Shown here: positions 49,845 to 60,306 of the stretch, piece after piece
How positions within the stretch are numbered: the first letter of the stretch is position 1
Layout of the letters: every line of letters begins with the position of its first letter
NCBI GenBank assembly: GCA_947449315.1
Contig: CANFRC010000013.1
Span: 1-64,000, forward strand
Source: Bacteroidota bacterium
Lineage (GTDB): Bacteria > Bacteroidota > Bacteroidia > 2-12-FULL-35-15
Direction: 5' to 3'
Length of the DNA stretch: 64,000 nt
The notes under the pieces: generated by a model
Seen by the model: only the letters and a program-made list of their open reading frames with translations
Databases searched by the model: none
Told to the model about the DNA's origin: nothing
Program-made: the position numbers and the translations under genes

Positions 49845-49865
49845 TTATTAAATTAGTAGTGATTT

Positions 49866-51014
49866 TTAATAGTTGATCACCTGTTCCACCATATTGGCAG
49901 GTAGTTCACGGTATTCGTATTGCTGCGTTCTTAACTGAGGTTCAAATCCTGCTTCAATAATTGCATCCTGAATTCCTTTCGCCGTGAATCGGTGAGGGGC
50001 TCCTGCTGCAGAAACAACATTCTCTTCCAGCATGATGCTTCCGAAATCATTCGCTCCGGCATGTAAACAAAGTTTCGCCACATCTTTTCCTACTGTCAAC
50101 CAGCTTGCCTGAATATTGATAATGTTGGGTAGCATTATTCTGCTCATCGCGATCATACGGATATATTCATCACCGGTCACATTATTCGTGATTCCTTTGT
50201 GACGTTTCAATAAGGTGCCGTCATCCATGAATGGCCATGGAATAAAGGCTAAGAAGCCTTTCGATTCTTTTGGTTTTTCGCTTTGTACTTCACGGATCAT
50301 CACTAAATGTTCGAAACGTTCTTCAATGGTTTCTATATGTCCGAACATCATAGTGCCGGAAGTGGTGATATTTAATTTGTGTGCAGCACGCATTACATCC
50401 AGCCATTCGCGGCCGGTACACTTCCCTTTAGAGATCAATCTGCGTACTCTGTCATTTAATATTTCTGCACCCGCACCTGGCAAGCTGTCCATGCCCGCAT
50501 CTTTTAATGCTTGCAATACTTCAGTATGTGTCGATTTTTCTAGTTTGGTAATGTGCGCTATTTCAGGAGGCCCTAGTGCATGTAATTTTATTTGTGGATA
50601 TAATTTTTTTAAGGAACGGAAAGTATCTACATAAAATTTTAATCCCAAGTCCGGATGATGACCGCCTTGCAATAACAATTGGTCGCCACCGAATTTAAGT
50701 GTCTCTTCGATCTTCGTTTTATACGTTTCTATGTCGGTGATGTATGCTTCTTTGTGTCCGGGGATACGGTAGAAATTACAGAATTTACAATTCGCGATAC
50801 AAACATTGGTTGTATTTACATTGCGATCGATTTGCCAGGTCACTTTTCCACCTATTCCATTCTCTTTCACAGAATCCGGCTTTTGTATTTTTCTTAACTC
50901 ATTGGCAACAAACATCAATTCACTTGTTGGCGCATTTTGGAATAAATAAACGCCTTCTTCGATCGATAAGAATTCAAAATTTAAAGCACGTTTTAATAAA
51001 TCATCAGTATTCAT
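49866..51014 (-). CDS. mqnC: Radical SAM dehypoxanthine futalosine cyclase
   Basis: NTTNVCIANCKFCNFYR, GGDQLLLQGGHHPDLGLKFY, TSGTMMFGHIETIEERFEHL, AGANDFGSIMLEENVVSAAG. Confidence 0.9.
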   Translation of the reverse strand: MNTDDLLKRALNFEFLSIEEGVYLFQNAPTSELMFVANELRKIQKPDSVKENGIGGKVTWQIDRNVNTTNVCIANCKFCNFYRIPGHKEAYITDIETYKTKIEETLKFGGDQLLLQGGHHPDLGLKFYVDTFRSLKKLYPQIKLHALGPPEIAHITKLEKSTHTEVLQALKDAGMDSLPGAGAEILNDRVRRLISKGKCTGREWLDVMRAAHKLNITTSGTMMFGHIETIEERFEHLVMIREVQSEKPKESKGFLAFIPWPFMDDGTLLKRHKGITNNVTGDEYIRMIAMSRIMLPNIINIQASWLTVGKDVAKLCLHAGANDFGSIMLEENVVSAAGAPHRFTAKGIQDAIIEAGFEPQLRTQQYEYRELPANMVEQVINY

Positions 51015-51117
51015 AGGCTGTCTAGCTATTTAATAAAGCGTTGATAAAAGACTCTTTTTGACGTTCGGAATTAGTAATTTCTTTTAGTACATTTACTTTC
51101 TCAAAAGTAAAAATTAT

Positions 51118-52575
51118 ATGACTACCATCTCCAAAAAATCTACAATTAATAACAACGACAACCTTGTTTTGTTGTGTAATAAGAACAATAGTTTTAATAA
51201 TTGTGGTTTATCAAAGCACGAAATTGATTTTGTAAAAAACGAGATTTCCAAAAAAGATAAAAAAAGTGTTTGTGTGAATCAATTGAATCGTTTGGTGATG
51301 ATACAATTGATTGATGTGAAGCCTGCCCCTGCCACCGGCGGGAAAGAAAAACATTTAACAATTGAAGCACTTCGCAAAGCGGCAAGTAATATTCATTCCT
51401 GGATCATAGATGCAAAAATAGAATCGGTGTCAATTGTTGATGCTGATAATAAACCTTTGGAAGTGTTAGCATTCGCAGAAGGTTTGGCCTTAAGCAATTA
51501 TCAGTTTTTGAAATACAAAAAGGACAAAGCCAAAGAAGAATATTCATTAAAAACGATTTCTGTTGTTTCTAAAAATGCCACACCAAAACAAATAGAGGAG
51601 TTAAATATTGTTGTGGAAGCAACATGCATCTCTAGAACATTAGTGAATGAGCCTGTTAATTTTTTAACAGCCACTCAACTTTCAAAAGAGTTTCAGAAGT
51701 TGGGAAAAGCCTCCGGATTTAATGTGGAGGTGTTCAATAAAGAAAAAATAAAAGCATTGAAAATGGGTGGCTTGCTTTCTGTGAATCTAGGAAGTGTTGA
51801 GCCACCAACATTTAGCATCATGGAATACAAGCCTAAAAATGCTAAAAATAAACAACCTATTATTTTAGTTGGTAAAGGTGTTGTGTACGATACAGGTGGA
51901 CTGAGTTTAAAGCCTACAGCAAATAGCATGGATATGATGAAATGTGATATGGCAGGTGCTGCCGCTGTTGCAGGAACAATGTATGCTATCGCAAAAGCCA
52001 AATTACCAGTTTATGTAATCGGATTAGTACCAGCAACGGATAATCGACCTGGTGGAAATGCTTATGTGCCGGGTGATGTAATCACCATGTATAATGGAAT
52101 GACCGTTGAAATGTTGAATGCAGATGCCGAAGGAAGAATGATCCTTGCAGACGCGTTGGCATATGCTCAAAAATACAATCCTAAGTTGGTGATCGACCTT
52201 GCAACATTAACCGGTGCAGCTGTTGCTGCTATCGGGACTTCCGGAATTGTTGCGATGGGAACGGCAGATGAGAAAACAAAAGATAAATTAAAACAAAGTG
52301 GTAATAATGTTTTTGAACGTTTAGCAGAAATGCCTTTTTGGGATGATTATGATGAAATGATCAAATCTGACATTGCTGACATGAAAAATTTAGGAGGTCC
52401 TTATGCAGGAAGTATTACAGCAGGAAAATTTCTAGCACGCTATATCCATTATCCTTGGATGCACCTTGATATTGCAGGGCCTGCTTTTTTAACGGCCAAA
52501 GATTCTTACCGTGTTAAAGGTGGAACAGGAGTAGGAGTGCGCCTGCTGTTCGATTACTTTAAAAATAACGCTTAA
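51118..52575 (+). CDS. pepA: Leucyl aminopeptidase (M17), with a GC-rich in-frame 7-aa segment near the N-terminus
   Basis: GKGVVYDTGGLSLKPTANSMDMMKCDMAGAAAV, NADAEGRMILADALAYA; codons 69-75 = PAPATGG. Confidence 0.95.
   Translation: MTTISKKSTINNNDNLVLLCNKNNSFNNCGLSKHEIDFVKNEISKKDKKSVCVNQLNRLVMIQLIDVKPAPATGGKEKHLTIEALRKAASNIHSWIIDAKIESVSIVDADNKPLEVLAFAEGLALSNYQFLKYKKDKAKEEYSLKTISVVSKNATPKQIEELNIVVEATCISRTLVNEPVNFLTATQLSKEFQKLGKASGFNVEVFNKEKIKALKMGGLLSVNLGSVEPPTFSIMEYKPKNAKNKQPIILVGKGVVYDTGGLSLKPTANSMDMMKCDMAGAAAVAGTMYAIAKAKLPVYVIGLVPATDNRPGGNAYVPGDVITMYNGMTVEMLNADAEGRMILADALAYAQKYNPKLVIDLATLTGAAVAAIGTSGIVAMGTADEKTKDKLKQSGNNVFERLAEMPFWDDYDEMIKSDIADMKNLGGPYAGSITAGKFLARYIHYPWMHLDIAGPAFLTAKDSYRVKGGTGVGVRLLFDYFKNNA
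51322..51342. repeat. GC-rich, imperfectly palindromic 21-nt unit in frame in pepA
   Basis: CCTGCCCCTGCCACCGGCGGG; same length and 5' CCTGCC as the lepA unit, both directly after an AAG codon. Confidence 0.55.
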
Positions 52576-52730
52576 TCAATAAACGAACGAGCATTTTAAA
52601 ATGTAGTTTTCTCTTTTTAAAAAAGAACTACCCTAGATATTTTTTCAATGGAAGGCATGCTTGCTTGGGTTGCGAATTGATTAAAAAAAGTACATTTGTC
52701 TAAAATTTTATTACCTCATTAAATTTAAAT

Positions 52731-53786
52731 ATGTCGGACGAAAAAATTATTGTTGGAATTTCACAGGGTGATATTAATGGAATTGGATTAGAAGTGATTA
52801 TTAAAACATTTTTAGATCCTCAGATGCTGGAAATATGCACCCCTGTTTTATATAGTTCTTTAAAAACTGCATCTTTTCACCGCAAGGCTTTAAACATTGA
52901 AGATTTTAGTTTTAATCAAATCAAAGACCTTTCAGAAATCAATCATAAGCGTGCCAATCTCATCAATGTGTATGAAGAAGATGTGAACATTGAGTTGGGA
53001 AAGCAAACTGAAACAGGTGGAAAATATGCATTGAAGTCACTGGAAGCTGCGGCATATGCTCTTGCTCAAGGCAAGATTCATGTTTTAATAACAGCTCCTA
53101 TTAATAAAGAGAACATACAATCACCCGACTTTAATTTTCCCGGACATACCGAATACCTGGAAGAGAAGTTCGGAGATGGGAATAGCTTGATGTTTTTAGT
53201 TAGCGATACGTTGCGTGTTGCGGTGGCTACCGGACATATTCCTGTAACCCAGGTTGCTCAGGCCTTGTCAACAGAAAAGATCCTTAAAAAAATACATGCT
53301 TTACATAAGTCACTGATCCAAGATTTCGAGATTCGTAAACCCAAGATCGCTATTTTAGGTTTAAATCCGCATGCCGGTGACAATGGCGTAATCGGTAACG
53401 AAGAAAAAGAAATTATCTTGCCTGCTATCGCCAAGGCAACTGAGGCAGGAATGTTGGTGTTTGGTCCTTATCCGGCAGATGGATTTTTTGGCAACGAGGC
53501 CTACAAGAAATTTGATGCGGTGTTGGCCATGTATCACGATCAGGGCTTAATTCCATTTAAAACAATCTCCTTTAATTCAGGTGTCAATTTCACGGCAGGT
53601 TTGCCAGTGGTCCGCACATCTCCCGATCACGGAACAGCGTATGATATTGCAGGAAAGAATATAGCTTCGGAAGAATCCTTTCGTAAGGCAGTGTATACCG
53701 CTATTGATATATATAATAGGCGCAAACAGTATAAAGAAATAAGCGCCAATCCACTGAAAATTAATCCAATTCGGAGAGAACGATAA
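52731..53786 (+). CDS. pdxA: 4-hydroxythreonine-4-phosphate dehydrogenase
   Basis: VGISQGDINGIGLEVI, ITAPINKENI, FPGHTEYLEE, LGLNPHAGDNGVIG, YHDQGLIPFKTI, VRTSPDHGTAYDIAGK. Confidence 0.96.
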   Translation: MSDEKIIVGISQGDINGIGLEVIIKTFLDPQMLEICTPVLYSSLKTASFHRKALNIEDFSFNQIKDLSEINHKRANLINVYEEDVNIELGKQTETGGKYALKSLEAAAYALAQGKIHVLITAPINKENIQSPDFNFPGHTEYLEEKFGDGNSLMFLVSDTLRVAVATGHIPVTQVAQALSTEKILKKIHALHKSLIQDFEIRKPKIAILGLNPHAGDNGVIGNEEKEIILPAIAKATEAGMLVFGPYPADGFFGNEAYKKFDAVLAMYHDQGLIPFKTISFNSGVNFTAGLPVVRTSPDHGTAYDIAGKNIASEESFRKAVYTAIDIYNRRKQYKEISANPLKINPIRRER

Positions 53787-53905
53787 GGCGTTAATCAGCA
53801 AAAAAGGAGAATTTATAGTTAAAAATCGGGTAAAAGGTGTATTTTTATCCGATTTTTGCATTAAAAAGGGGGAAATTTGCTTTGAAATTTAATTTCACTC
53901 ATTAT

Positions 53906-53935
53906 TTTGTAGTAAGGTAGATTTTTTTACCTTTG
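53906..53935 (+). promoter_or_regulatory. Bacteroidota-type promoter for the yceD-rpmF-plsX-fabH block
   Basis: TTTG (53906-53909), N18, TACCTTTG (53928-53935). Confidence 0.65.
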
Positions 53936-53961
53936 CCGTCTTTCTTAAAAACTTAAATAAG

Positions 53962-54498
53962 ATGCAGGCCCGAAAAGAATATATTATTCAGTTTGTAGGT
54001 TTAAGCTTAGGAGAGCATAAATTTGATTTCGAGGTTACAGATAAGTTCTTTGAAAACCTTGAGTTCAGTGAAATAAAACAGGCGAACCTTCACATTCATT
54101 TGAGCTTGTTAAAACAATCTCAAATGATGATTCTAAATTTTGAAATCGGAGGGACGGTTAATGTTTTGTGTGATTTGTGTGCAAATGAATTTGATCTGCC
54201 TATTCATGGCAACTATAAATTGATCGTAAAAGTGGGAGGTAGCGATACCGGCAATGAAGACGATGATATCATTACAGTTGCAGCAAACGAACATGAATTG
54301 GACCTGTCGGATTATTTGTATGAATACATTACTTTATCACTCCCTATCAAAAGGGTTCATCCATTAGATAATGATGGAAACAGCACCTGTGATATGGAAA
54401 CATTGGAGAAGTTGGAAGAGTTCATCATAGAAGAAGCGCCCAAAGAAGAAGAGATTGATCCACGTTGGAACGATTTGAAAAACATTAAATTAAATTAA
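53962..54498 (+). CDS. yceD: DUF177/YceD family protein
   Basis: VLCDLCANEFDLPIHGNYKLIVK...DLSDYLYEYITLSLPIKRVH; directly upstream of rpmF. Confidence 0.88.
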   Translation: MQARKEYIIQFVGLSLGEHKFDFEVTDKFFENLEFSEIKQANLHIHLSLLKQSQMMILNFEIGGTVNVLCDLCANEFDLPIHGNYKLIVKVGGSDTGNEDDDIITVAANEHELDLSDYLYEYITLSLPIKRVHPLDNDGNSTCDMETLEKLEEFIIEEAPKEEEIDPRWNDLKNIKLN

Positions 54499-54540
54499 AT
54501 CAGAAAATCAATAAAATAACATAATTTAAAATTAACAACA

Positions 54541-54726
54541 ATGCCACATCCAAAGCGAAAATTATCGAGAAGTAGAAGAGACAGCCGTAGAGGTCATGAC
54601 AAAGCAGTTGCGTCAACACTTTCTACATGTTCAAATTGTGGAGCGCCAACATTATACCACCGTGTGTGTGGAGAGTGTGGGTACTACAAAGGGAAACTAG
54701 CAGTAGAGAAAAAAGTTTCTGCTTAA
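54541..54726 (+). CDS. rpmF: 50S ribosomal protein L32
   Basis: MPHPKRKLSRSRRDSRRGHDK...CSNCGAPTLYHRVCGECGYYKGK. Confidence 0.97.
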   Translation: MPHPKRKLSRSRRDSRRGHDKAVASTLSTCSNCGAPTLYHRVCGECGYYKGKLAVEKKVSA

Positions 54727-54839
54727 TATAACTAATGCAGATGATGAATAGCAACGAATCAAGGAACAATTTACTCCCAGTTCGCTATTTAGTTTATTTG
54801 TTATTAGTAACATCTAAAAATTGTAATTCGTAGTAAAAT

Positions 54840-55778
54840 ATGAAGATAGGTATAGATATTATGGGCGGTGATTTTGCACCAGATGCAACCGTAGCAGGTG
54901 CTATATTAGCCCATAACGAATTACCAAAAGATGTTCGCCTTGTTTTAATTGGCGACAAAGATCAGATCAGTGCTGCCCTTTTGCAGTATGGCGCTGATGA
55001 ATCTAATTTTGATATCGTTCATTCTACCGATATAATAGGTATGGGTGAACATCCCACGAAAGCATTTTCACAAAAACCCAATTCAAGTATTGCTTTGGGT
55101 TTTTCTTTGCTCAAAGAAGGAAAAATCGATGGCTTTGCCAGCAATGGTAATACAGGTGCAATGCTTGTAGGATCTATGTTTAGCGTAAAAGCTGTTACCG
55201 GTGTTATCCGACCTTGTATCGCTTCATTACTTCCAAAAGAAAATGGAGGTACAGGATTGATCCTGGATGTAGGATCTAATGCCGATTGTAAACCGGATGT
55301 ACTGTATCAATTCGGAGTATTGGGTTCTATTTTCGCAGAATCTGTGTATGGAATAAAAAATCCAAAAGTTGCATTATTGAATATTGGAGAAGAGCCAGAA
55401 AAAGGGAATCTTGTTGCGCAAGCGGCACATGCATTAATGAAAGATTCAAAAGATTTCAATTTTGTAGGTAACGTGGAAGGTAGAGATATTTTTAATGACC
55501 ATGCTGATGTGATTGTTTGTGATGGCTTTACTGGTAATGTTGTATTAAAAGAAGCAGAAGCATTTTATACAATGATTCAAAAACGAAAAATACAAGATGA
55601 GTATTTTGACCGTTTTAATTATGAAAATTATGGTGGAACACCTGTAATAGGTATCAATTCAACTGTAATGATCGGACATGGGATTTCAAACAAAACAGCC
55701 GTAAAAAATATGCTTTTGCTAACAAAGAATATAATTGAAGCAAAGCTTGCGGATAAAATAAAAACTGCATTTCAATAA
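54840..55778 (+). CDS. plsX: Phosphate acyltransferase PlsX
   Basis: [53 protein letters not shown]. Confidence 0.97.
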   Translation: MKIGIDIMGGDFAPDATVAGAILAHNELPKDVRLVLIGDKDQISAALLQYGADESNFDIVHSTDIIGMGEHPTKAFSQKPNSSIALGFSLLKEGKIDGFASNGNTGAMLVGSMFSVKAVTGVIRPCIASLLPKENGGTGLILDVGSNADCKPDVLYQFGVLGSIFAESVYGIKNPKVALLNIGEEPEKGNLVAQAAHALMKDSKDFNFVGNVEGRDIFNDHADVIVCDGFTGNVVLKEAEAFYTMIQKRKIQDEYFDRFNYENYGGTPVIGINSTVMIGHGISNKTAVKNMLLLTKNIIEAKLADKIKTAFQ

Positions 55779-56776
55779 TGACTAAAACTACTGCCGCCAT
55801 AACAGCCGTTGCAGGATATGTTCCCGAATATATTCTTTCCAATAACGAACTGGAAAAATTAGTTCCCACTACTTCCGAATGGATCGAAACAAGAACAGGA
55901 ATAAAAGAAAGAAGAATTTTAAAAGGTGAAGGATTAGGAACCTCTTATATGTGTGTGAAAGCAATCGAACAGCTTTTGCAGAAAAGAGGGATCTCTGCTT
56001 TGGATATTGACATGATCATTGTCGGAACTGTAACACCCGATTATGTTTTCCCATCCACTTCAAATGTTATTTGTGATGAAATAGGAGCAACCAATGCTTG
56101 GGGCTTCGATTTATCTGCAGCATGTTCAGGATTTATTTATGCATTAACAACCGGCGCTCAATTTATAGAGACAGGCAAATATAAGAAAGTGATTGTAGTG
56201 GGTGCCGATAAAATGTCGGCTATTCTCGATTATACCGATCGTTCAACCTGTATCATTTTTGGTGATGGTGCTGGAGCGGTATTGTTAGAGCCTAATTCAG
56301 AAGGACTGGGAATTCAGGATTCTATTTTAAGAGCCGATGGTTCCGGTAGAAAATATCTGCATCAAAAAGCAGGAGGTTCAGTAAAACCACCAACGCATGA
56401 AACCGTGGATGCAAAAGAACATTTTGTTTTTCAGGATGGTCAACCTGTTTTCAAACGTGCTGTAGTTGGTATGGCCGAGGTGTCGGCAGAGATCATGGAA
56501 AAAAATAATTTGAGTTCAGATGATGTTGCATGGTTAGTGCCACATCAGGCGAATAAAAGAATTATTGATGCTACCGCTGAACGGATGGGATTAACTTCTG
56601 AAAAAGTAATGTTGAACATTCAGAAATATGGTAATACAACAGCTGGAACTATTCCTTTGTGTCTGTGGGATTATGAAAAGCAATTGAAAAAAGGCGATAA
56701 CATTATTATCTCCACTTTTGGTGCAGGATTTACCTGGGGTGCTGTTTATCTGAAATGGGCATACGATTCCAAATAG
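55778..56776 (+). CDS. fabH: Beta-ketoacyl-ACP synthase III
   Basis: [61 protein letters not shown] overlap with plsX. Confidence 0.97.
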   Translation: MTKTTAAITAVAGYVPEYILSNNELEKLVPTTSEWIETRTGIKERRILKGEGLGTSYMCVKAIEQLLQKRGISALDIDMIIVGTVTPDYVFPSTSNVICDEIGATNAWGFDLSAACSGFIYALTTGAQFIETGKYKKVIVVGADKMSAILDYTDRSTCIIFGDGAGAVLLEPNSEGLGIQDSILRADGSGRKYLHQKAGGSVKPPTHETVDAKEHFVFQDGQPVFKRAVVGMAEVSAEIMEKNNLSSDDVAWLVPHQANKRIIDATAERMGLTSEKVMLNIQKYGNTTAGTIPLCLWDYEKQLKKGDNIIISTFGAGFTWGAVYLKWAYDSK

Positions 56777-56839
56777 CAATATTAAAAAGCAATATCAAGC
56801 GCAATTAAAAACGAGTATTAATTAATAAATTACATAAAA

Positions 56840-57331
56840 ATGAAACTGAACGAAATTCAAGATTTAATAAAATTTGTAGCTAAATCAGGCGTAAGCGAAG
56901 TAGAATTAGAAACAAAAGATGTAAAGATTATTATTAAAACTCCTTCAGGTAAAAAAGAACAAGTGTTTGTTCAGTCAGTTGCACAACCTGTTATTCAAAC
57001 GTCTGCTTCTGCAGTACAGCAACTTTCTGCTCCATCTGCAGAGGCAAAAGCTCCTGAGGTGAAAGCAGAAAAAGGTTCGGATGATTCAAAATATGTTACT
57101 GTAAAATCACCGATGATCGGAACATTCTATCGTTCATCTTCTCCTGATAAACCTGCATTTGTAAATGTTGGTGATGATATCGCTACGGGAAAAGTGATCT
57201 GTATTATTGAAGCAATGAAATTGTTCAATGAAATTGAATCAGAAGTAAAAGGAAAGATTGTTAAAGTATTGGTGAATGATGCTACTCCAGTAGAGTACGA
57301 TCAACCCTTATTCTTAGTAGATCCTTCTTAA
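56840..57331 (+). CDS. accB: Acetyl-CoA carboxylase biotin carboxyl carrier protein
   Basis: KSPMIGTFYRSSSPDKPAFVNVGDDI...CIIEAMKLFNEIESEVKGKIVKVLV. Confidence 0.97.
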   Translation: MKLNEIQDLIKFVAKSGVSEVELETKDVKIIIKTPSGKKEQVFVQSVAQPVIQTSASAVQQLSAPSAEAKAPEVKAEKGSDDSKYVTVKSPMIGTFYRSSSPDKPAFVNVGDDIATGKVICIIEAMKLFNEIESEVKGKIVKVLVNDATPVEYDQPLFLVDPS

Positions 57332-57345
57332 TTAGGAAATTTGGA

Positions 57346-57363
57346 ACCTGCCTGCCGGCAGGT
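57346..57363. repeat. GC-rich palindrome between accB and accC, related to the lepA insertion
   Basis: ACCTGCCTGCCGGCAGGT; contains the perfect 12-bp palindrome CCTGCCGGCAGG (57351-57362). Confidence 0.75.
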
Positions 57364-57455
57364 AAGTGTGTGTATTTGAAAATGGGGAATCTCATTTGAA
57401 TTAAAATACATTTCATTTTCAAGTTTTCAAATTGTTTAATTTTCAAATTGATATC

Positions 57456-58796
57456 ATGTTCAAAAAAATATTAATAGCAAACAGAGGAGAAATTGCATTG
57501 CGCATTATTCGTACCTGTAAAGAAATGGGAATTAAAACAGTTGCTGTTTATTCAACTGCTGATAAAGATTCTCTTCATGTGAAATTTGCGGATGAGGCAG
57601 TTTGTATCGGGCCTCCACCTAGTAAAGAATCCTACTTAAATATCCCTAGTATTATTTCTGCAGCTGAAATTACAAATGCTGATGCGATACATCCTGGCTA
57701 TGGTTTTCTTTCAGAGAATGCAAAATTTTCAAAGATCTGTCAGGAGCATAATATAAAATTTATCGGTGCATCACCAGAAATGATTAACTCAATGGGCGAT
57801 AAAGCATCTGCTAAAGCAACCATGATTGCTGCGGGTGTTCCTTGTGTTCCGGGTTCTGATGGTTTGTTGGAAAGTGCTGAACAAGCAATGGAGTTAGCCC
57901 CTAAAGTTGGTTATCCAGTTATTATCAAAGCCACTGCCGGTGGTGGTGGAAGAGGAATGCGTATTGTTTGGAAAGCGGAAGAGATGGCTGCATTATATGA
58001 TTCTGCTTTTAAAGAAGCGGAAGCGGCCTTTGGAAATGGTGCCATGTATATGGAAAAGTACATTGAAGAACCGCGTCATATTGAAATTCAAATTGTTGGT
58101 GATCAATACGGAAAAGCCTGTCACTTATCTGAAAGAGATTGTTCTATTCAAAGACGTCATCAGAAATTAGCAGAAGAAACTCCTTCTCCTTTTATGACGG
58201 ATGAGTTGCGTGATGCGATGGGTAATGCTGCGATTAAAGCTGCACTGGCTGTTAAGTATGAAGGTGTTGGTACGGTAGAATTTTTGGTGGACAAACACCG
58301 TAAGTTTTATTTCATGGAAATGAATACGCGTATTCAAGTGGAACATCCGATCACAGAAGAAGTAATTGATTACGATTTGATCCGTGAGCAAATATTGGTG
58401 GCTGCAGGAGTTCCTATTTCCGGAAAAAATTATTTTCCTCAGTTGCATGCAATCGAATGTCGTATCAATGCGGAAGATCCTTTTAATAATTTCCGACCTT
58501 CACCAGGTAAGATCACAACTTTGCATACTCCGGGTGGACATGGTATCCGTGTAGATTCTCATATTTACGCTGGATATACGATTCCTCCGAATTATGATAG
58601 TATGGTTGCGAAATTAATTACTGTTGCACAAACACGAGAAGAAGCAATTGCAAAAATGCACCGTGCTTTAAGTGAGTATGTGATCGAAGGCGTAAAAACA
58701 ACAATTCCTTTTCATTTGAAGCTAATGAAAGATGAGAACTTCATCAAAGGAAACTATACTACAAAATTCTTAGAAGATTTTGATCTTACAGAATAA
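57456..58796 (+). CDS. accC: Acetyl-CoA carboxylase biotin carboxylase subunit
   Basis: [69 protein letters not shown] 57456 preferred over TTG 57432. Confidence 0.97.
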   Translation: MFKKILIANRGEIALRIIRTCKEMGIKTVAVYSTADKDSLHVKFADEAVCIGPPPSKESYLNIPSIISAAEITNADAIHPGYGFLSENAKFSKICQEHNIKFIGASPEMINSMGDKASAKATMIAAGVPCVPGSDGLLESAEQAMELAPKVGYPVIIKATAGGGGRGMRIVWKAEEMAALYDSAFKEAEAAFGNGAMYMEKYIEEPRHIEIQIVGDQYGKACHLSERDCSIQRRHQKLAEETPSPFMTDELRDAMGNAAIKAALAVKYEGVGTVEFLVDKHRKFYFMEMNTRIQVEHPITEEVIDYDLIREQILVAAGVPISGKNYFPQLHAIECRINAEDPFNNFRPSPGKITTLHTPGGHGIRVDSHIYAGYTIPPNYDSMVAKLITVAQTREEAIAKMHRALSEYVIEGVKTTIPFHLKLMKDENFIKGNYTTKFLEDFDLTE

Positions 58797-58812
58797 TAAG
58801 CAGTGTTCAAAC

Positions 58813-58849
58813 AAAAAAGCGGAGCTAAATTTTAGCTCCGCTTTTTTTT
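58813..58849 (+). terminator. Rho-independent terminator after accC
   Basis: AAAAAGCGGAGCTAAA/TTTTAGCTCCGCTTTTTTTT. Confidence 0.9.
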
Positions 58850-59024
58850 GTTTTAGGTTTAGTACATCTCTCCTAATAAGTGGATGATAGAGCCATTCCA
58901 TTGGTTTGGGCTTGGCGAAGGTCCGGTTTAAAAACTACCAAAGTTCAAATTTAGTTCAATAGCCAATAGAAAGTGCTAATGTTCAGACCAAACCCATGAA
59001 AGCGCTATGTGGCTTTCGTTTTTT

Positions 59025-59594
59025 TTAATTGTTCAGTTCAAAACAATTCAATGAAATTCCGCAGTCAAATTGTTTTGCAGTTTTCAATTTCAAGTTTAGA
59101 TTTTTTTCTAACCCTTTGAAAATTGTCATACCATTTCCAATTGCAGTTGGGTTTATGAATAAATGAAATTCGTCAATTAGTCTTGCGTTGATTAGCGCAG
59201 TAACAAATGTTCCCCCGCCATAAACAATAATATCTTTACCTATTTGATTTTTCAGACTAGTAATTTCTTCAACTAATTCCCCGTTTGCAACATTTGTGTT
59301 CTTCCAAATAGATTTTTTAATTGTTTTGGTAAATACAATTTTAGGTGTTGATGTATATTTTAATCCACCCTCATATTCTGGGTTTTGTGGATCTTGAACT
59401 ACACTTTCCCAATGTGGTATAAATCCTTCAGCTAGTTTTCTTCCTAAAATTATTGTGTCAACAGGCGCTGTTAGCTCTCTAACATAATTGATAATGTCGT
59501 CTGTCCAAGGAAAACACATCCAGTCCATTTCTCCATTTTGTCCTGAAATGAAACCATCAATTGTCATTTGTACTTGCAATTTTAATTTTCTCAT
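59025..59594 (-). CDS. Dihydrofolate reductase family protein (RibD C-terminal-like)
   Basis: MRKLKLQVQMTIDGFISGQNGEMDWM, DTIILGRKLAEGF, IIVYGGGTFVTALINARLIDEFHLFINPTAIGNG. Confidence 0.9.
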   Translation of the reverse strand: MRKLKLQVQMTIDGFISGQNGEMDWMCFPWTDDIINYVRELTAPVDTIILGRKLAEGFIPHWESVVQDPQNPEYEGGLKYTSTPKIVFTKTIKKSIWKNTNVANGELVEEITSLKNQIGKDIIVYGGGTFVTALINARLIDEFHLFINPTAIGNGMTIFKGLEKNLNLKLKTAKQFDCGISLNCFELNN

Positions 59595-59802
59595 TTTTAC
59601 CAATTTATTTTAATATCGTTTTTTCGTTGTCGTGTCGCTATGCCATTAGCGCTCACTTCTGGTTGATTTCGAACTGGCTGATTTTCCAATTGAGTCATGT
59701 CTCTTAAAATTTTTATAACAACATCTTTCTTTGGGATCACAAAAATTTTTTTCACATAACTGGTGTTATTTTTTGAGTGAATGTTCAATCACAAATTCAC
59801 TA

Positions 59803-60306
59803 CTATTTGGGTTCATAGAGTTCAATTTTGTTTCCCTCTATATCCAGGATATGAATGAATTTGCCGTAATCATAGGTCTCTAACGTATCAACAATTGTAA
59901 CGCCTTCTTTTTTAAGTTGCACCACAAGGTCGGACAGATTTTCAACGCTGTAATTGATCATAAAGTCTTTCGTCGAAGGTGAAAAATAGGTAGTACTTTC
60001 TGAGAACGGACTCCATTGAAGTCCCGCTTTCTTGGCTGTGTCGCAACCTATTTGCCATTCAAATCGAGCTCCGTAAGCATCTGTTTCCAAACCTAAATGT
60101 GTTCTATACCATTCTTTGACCTTCTTCGGTTCTTTGCATTTAAAAAAGATGCCCGCAACACCTGTTACTTTTTTCTTTTTAATGTTCACTTCTATTTTTT
60201 GGGAATCAACCTTGATGTTGTTTTTTATAGTGTTGTGTTCCTTAAAAAAGTAGCCCAATAAAAAAGATGCTACCATGCCAATAATTAATAATGCCGTTTT
60301 TTTCAT
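59803..60306 (-). CDS. VOC (glyoxalase/bleomycin resistance) family protein with N-terminal TM anchor
   Basis: MKKTALLIIGMVASFLLGYFF anchor, then GVAGIFFKCKEPKKVKEWYRTHLGLETDAYG...HILDIEGNKIELYEPK. Confidence 0.85.
   Translation of the reverse strand: MKKTALLIIGMVASFLLGYFFKEHNTIKNNIKVDSQKIEVNIKKKKVTGVAGIFFKCKEPKKVKEWYRTHLGLETDAYGARFEWQIGCDTAKKAGLQWSPFSESTTYFSPSTKDFMINYSVENLSDLVVQLKKEGVTIVDTLETYDYGKFIHILDIEGNKIELYEPK

Noticed and set aside
50215-50634. 139-aa plus-strand ORF
   Set aside because: Fully antisense to the well-supported mqnC; composition looks like a shadow ORF.
59597-59788. 63-aa minus-strand ORF between the DHFR-like and VOC genes
   Set aside because: Overlaps the DHFR-like start region, has no recognisable motif, and is likely intergenic spacer read by chance.
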